Shown in pieces: positions 52,566 to 53,291 of a stretch of 53,291 nt of DNA. The position numbers and the translations under genes are program-made. Location of the stretch: assembly GCA_017546505.1 (NCBI GenBank), contig JAFYWV010000080.1, positions 1 through 53,291 on the forward strand, given 5' to 3'. Numbering within the stretch: the stretch's first letter is position 1; the number at the start of each line of letters is the position of its first letter. This DNA is from Bacteroidaceae bacterium (lineage in GTDB: Bacteria > Bacteroidota > Bacteroidia > Bacteroidales > Bacteroidaceae). A model generated the notes under the pieces. It made no database searches. It had not been told where the DNA came from and worked only from the letters and a program-made list of their open reading frames with translations.

Positions 52566-53291
52566 TTACTCTGAAACGGGGCGAACGGATTGACCGCAGT
52601 AGCGGTGGTAGTAGAAGTTCCAGCCGTAGTAGCCGCTGATGAAGCTCAAGTAGTAAGCGCTGCAGCTGCTGTTACTGTAAAACGACGACGACCAGTACTC
52701 ACCGCCGCTACCCCTGCCGCCGACTCCTGTCCCGCCGCAATAGCCCGCAGCGGGGAGGAAGATGCTGTTGCCGTTGGGGCCGGTAACCTTGTAACCGTTT
52801 ACTCCGTTTTGGGTTGTCCAAGTCCAGGTGCAGTTATTACAGAGTTCCTCTTGTTCTTCGAATGTGGGCATTCGCCAGTTACCTCCCCATTTTACGTGGG
52901 CGACATCGTCCTCGGGGTCAAGTACGGTTTTATTGTCAACTGTTCCATAACTGCTATTTGCACAATACTTGGTCATTGTATACCAACTGCCGCTACACCA
53001 TTTGTAGGTGCTCCAAGCATAATCATCTTTTTCTTCGGTCTCGCCCCAGGCATAATAGCCACCGTACTCCTCGGGCCTAGTGGCACCGACATTGAATGTT
53101 GCCCACTTAACCGAGAGGCCAAGGTCGACGGCTTCGTAAACACCATTTGTCTCCTTTTCAAAATCTGCAACCAATGTAATATCTTCAAACGCTGTGAACA
53201 CATAAGTTGCATCATCGCTCACACACTCATCAGTGCCCTCAACAAACCAACCTGTGAAATCATAGCCCCTGTCGGGAGTGGCCACAACTAC
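52566..53291 (-). CDS. FISUMP-type (Fibrobacter major paralogous domain) surface protein, C-terminal part, truncated by the window
   Basis: At least 239 residues are seen; the start lies beyond 53291. A bacterial repeat (YDFTGWFVEG, about 8-38) comes first, then the FISUMP/DUF1566-like domain: EAVDLGLSVKWATFNVGA, GGYYAWGETEEKDDY, WGGNWRMPTFEEQEEL, GYKVTGPNGNSIFLPAAGY, EYWSSSFY and the end GQSVRPVSE. These domains have a C-type-lectin-like fold and occur on exported proteins of Bacteroidales in many paralogs. From the final EYW onward the codons are strongly NNC (24 of 33), and all nine Tyr are TAC against mostly TAT upstream, a pattern discussed as a finding. Ligand unknown. Confidence 0.85.
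   Translation of the reverse strand, partial: VVVATPDRGYDFTGWFVEGTDECVSDDATYVFTAFEDITLVADFEKETNGVYEAVDLGLSVKWATFNVGATRPEEYGGYYAWGETEEKDDYAWSTYKWCSGSWYTMTKYCANSSYGTVDNKTVLDPEDDVAHVKWGGNWRMPTFEEQEELCNNCTWTWTTQNGVNGYKVTGPNGNSIFLPAAGYCGGTGVGGRGSGGEYWSSSFYSNSSCSAYYLSFISGYYGWNFYYHRYCGQSVRPVSE

Noticed and set aside
1-53291. CRISPR arrays, insertion sequences, prophage or rRNA genes
   Set aside because: No regularly spaced repeats, transposase, integrase or phage genes, and no rRNA-like sequence seen on either strand; the only RNA gene is tRNA-Ser.

Overview
The window looks like a chromosomal segment from a Bacteroidales bacterium (Prevotellaceae, Bacteroidaceae or Muribaculaceae; I cannot resolve the family). 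The grounds are: Bacteroidetes-type -7 promoter boxes (TAnnTTTG), exported proteins cleaved before Gln (AxA|Q), C-terminal secretion-tail modules ending GIYIVGGKK, a six-gene Na+-NQR operon, lpxK-pnp-thiL order, an ExbB/ExbD/ExbD cluster, and a FISUMP-type surface protein. The right-hand four fifths is mostly dense housekeeping sequence; the first 14.5 kb and the last 0.7 kb look accessory.

1-14.5 kb (minus strand): three very different exported proteins, namely a 599-aa ricin-like protein, an 802-aa LamG/ricin-like protein and a 2836-aa M60-type metallopeptidase with four discoidin-like domains. Each is followed by a tiny gene (54, 54 and 51 aa) of a MKKxYVSP...RGxWxx[LI]W peptide family. 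The first two large genes share upstream DNA, signal peptide and C-terminal tail but have unrelated middles, and their peptide genes are near-identical. Dispersed palindromic repeats sit between them. This repeated 'large exported protein plus small peptide' unit is the best candidate for an undescribed system here.

14.8-28.3 kb: metY and a TonB-domain protein on the plus strand. Then a run of seven minus-strand genes (rsmF, dsbD, GH3-like, Ig-like lipoprotein, cysS, M28 glutaminyl-cyclase-like lipoprotein, sufE) ends at a convergent terminator. thyA-folA follows on the plus strand behind a palindromic promoter.

28.3-46 kb: an ExbB/4-TM protein/ExbD/ExbD proton-channel cluster; tRNA-Ser(GGA); lpxK-pnp-thiL-small membrane protein; mrp, a Dabb protein, trmB and ilvE; a phosphoesterase, a cytidylate-kinase-like protein and a MATE exporter; divergent mnmA-xseA-xseB-pgeF. 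After these comes an exported protein overlapping an ECF sigma factor, with a small one-TM protein that may be its anti-sigma partner.

46.2-52.3 kb: nqrABCDEF. NqrC carries an N-terminal rubrerythrin-type rubredoxin domain, an unexpected extra one-iron redox centre on a respiratory Na+ pump. 52.5 kb to the end: the C-terminal part of a FISUMP protein whose last 35 or so codons have an NNC-rich composition (all Tyr as TAC) resembling the variable region of a diversity-generating retroelement; no reverse transcriptase or template repeat is visible in the window.
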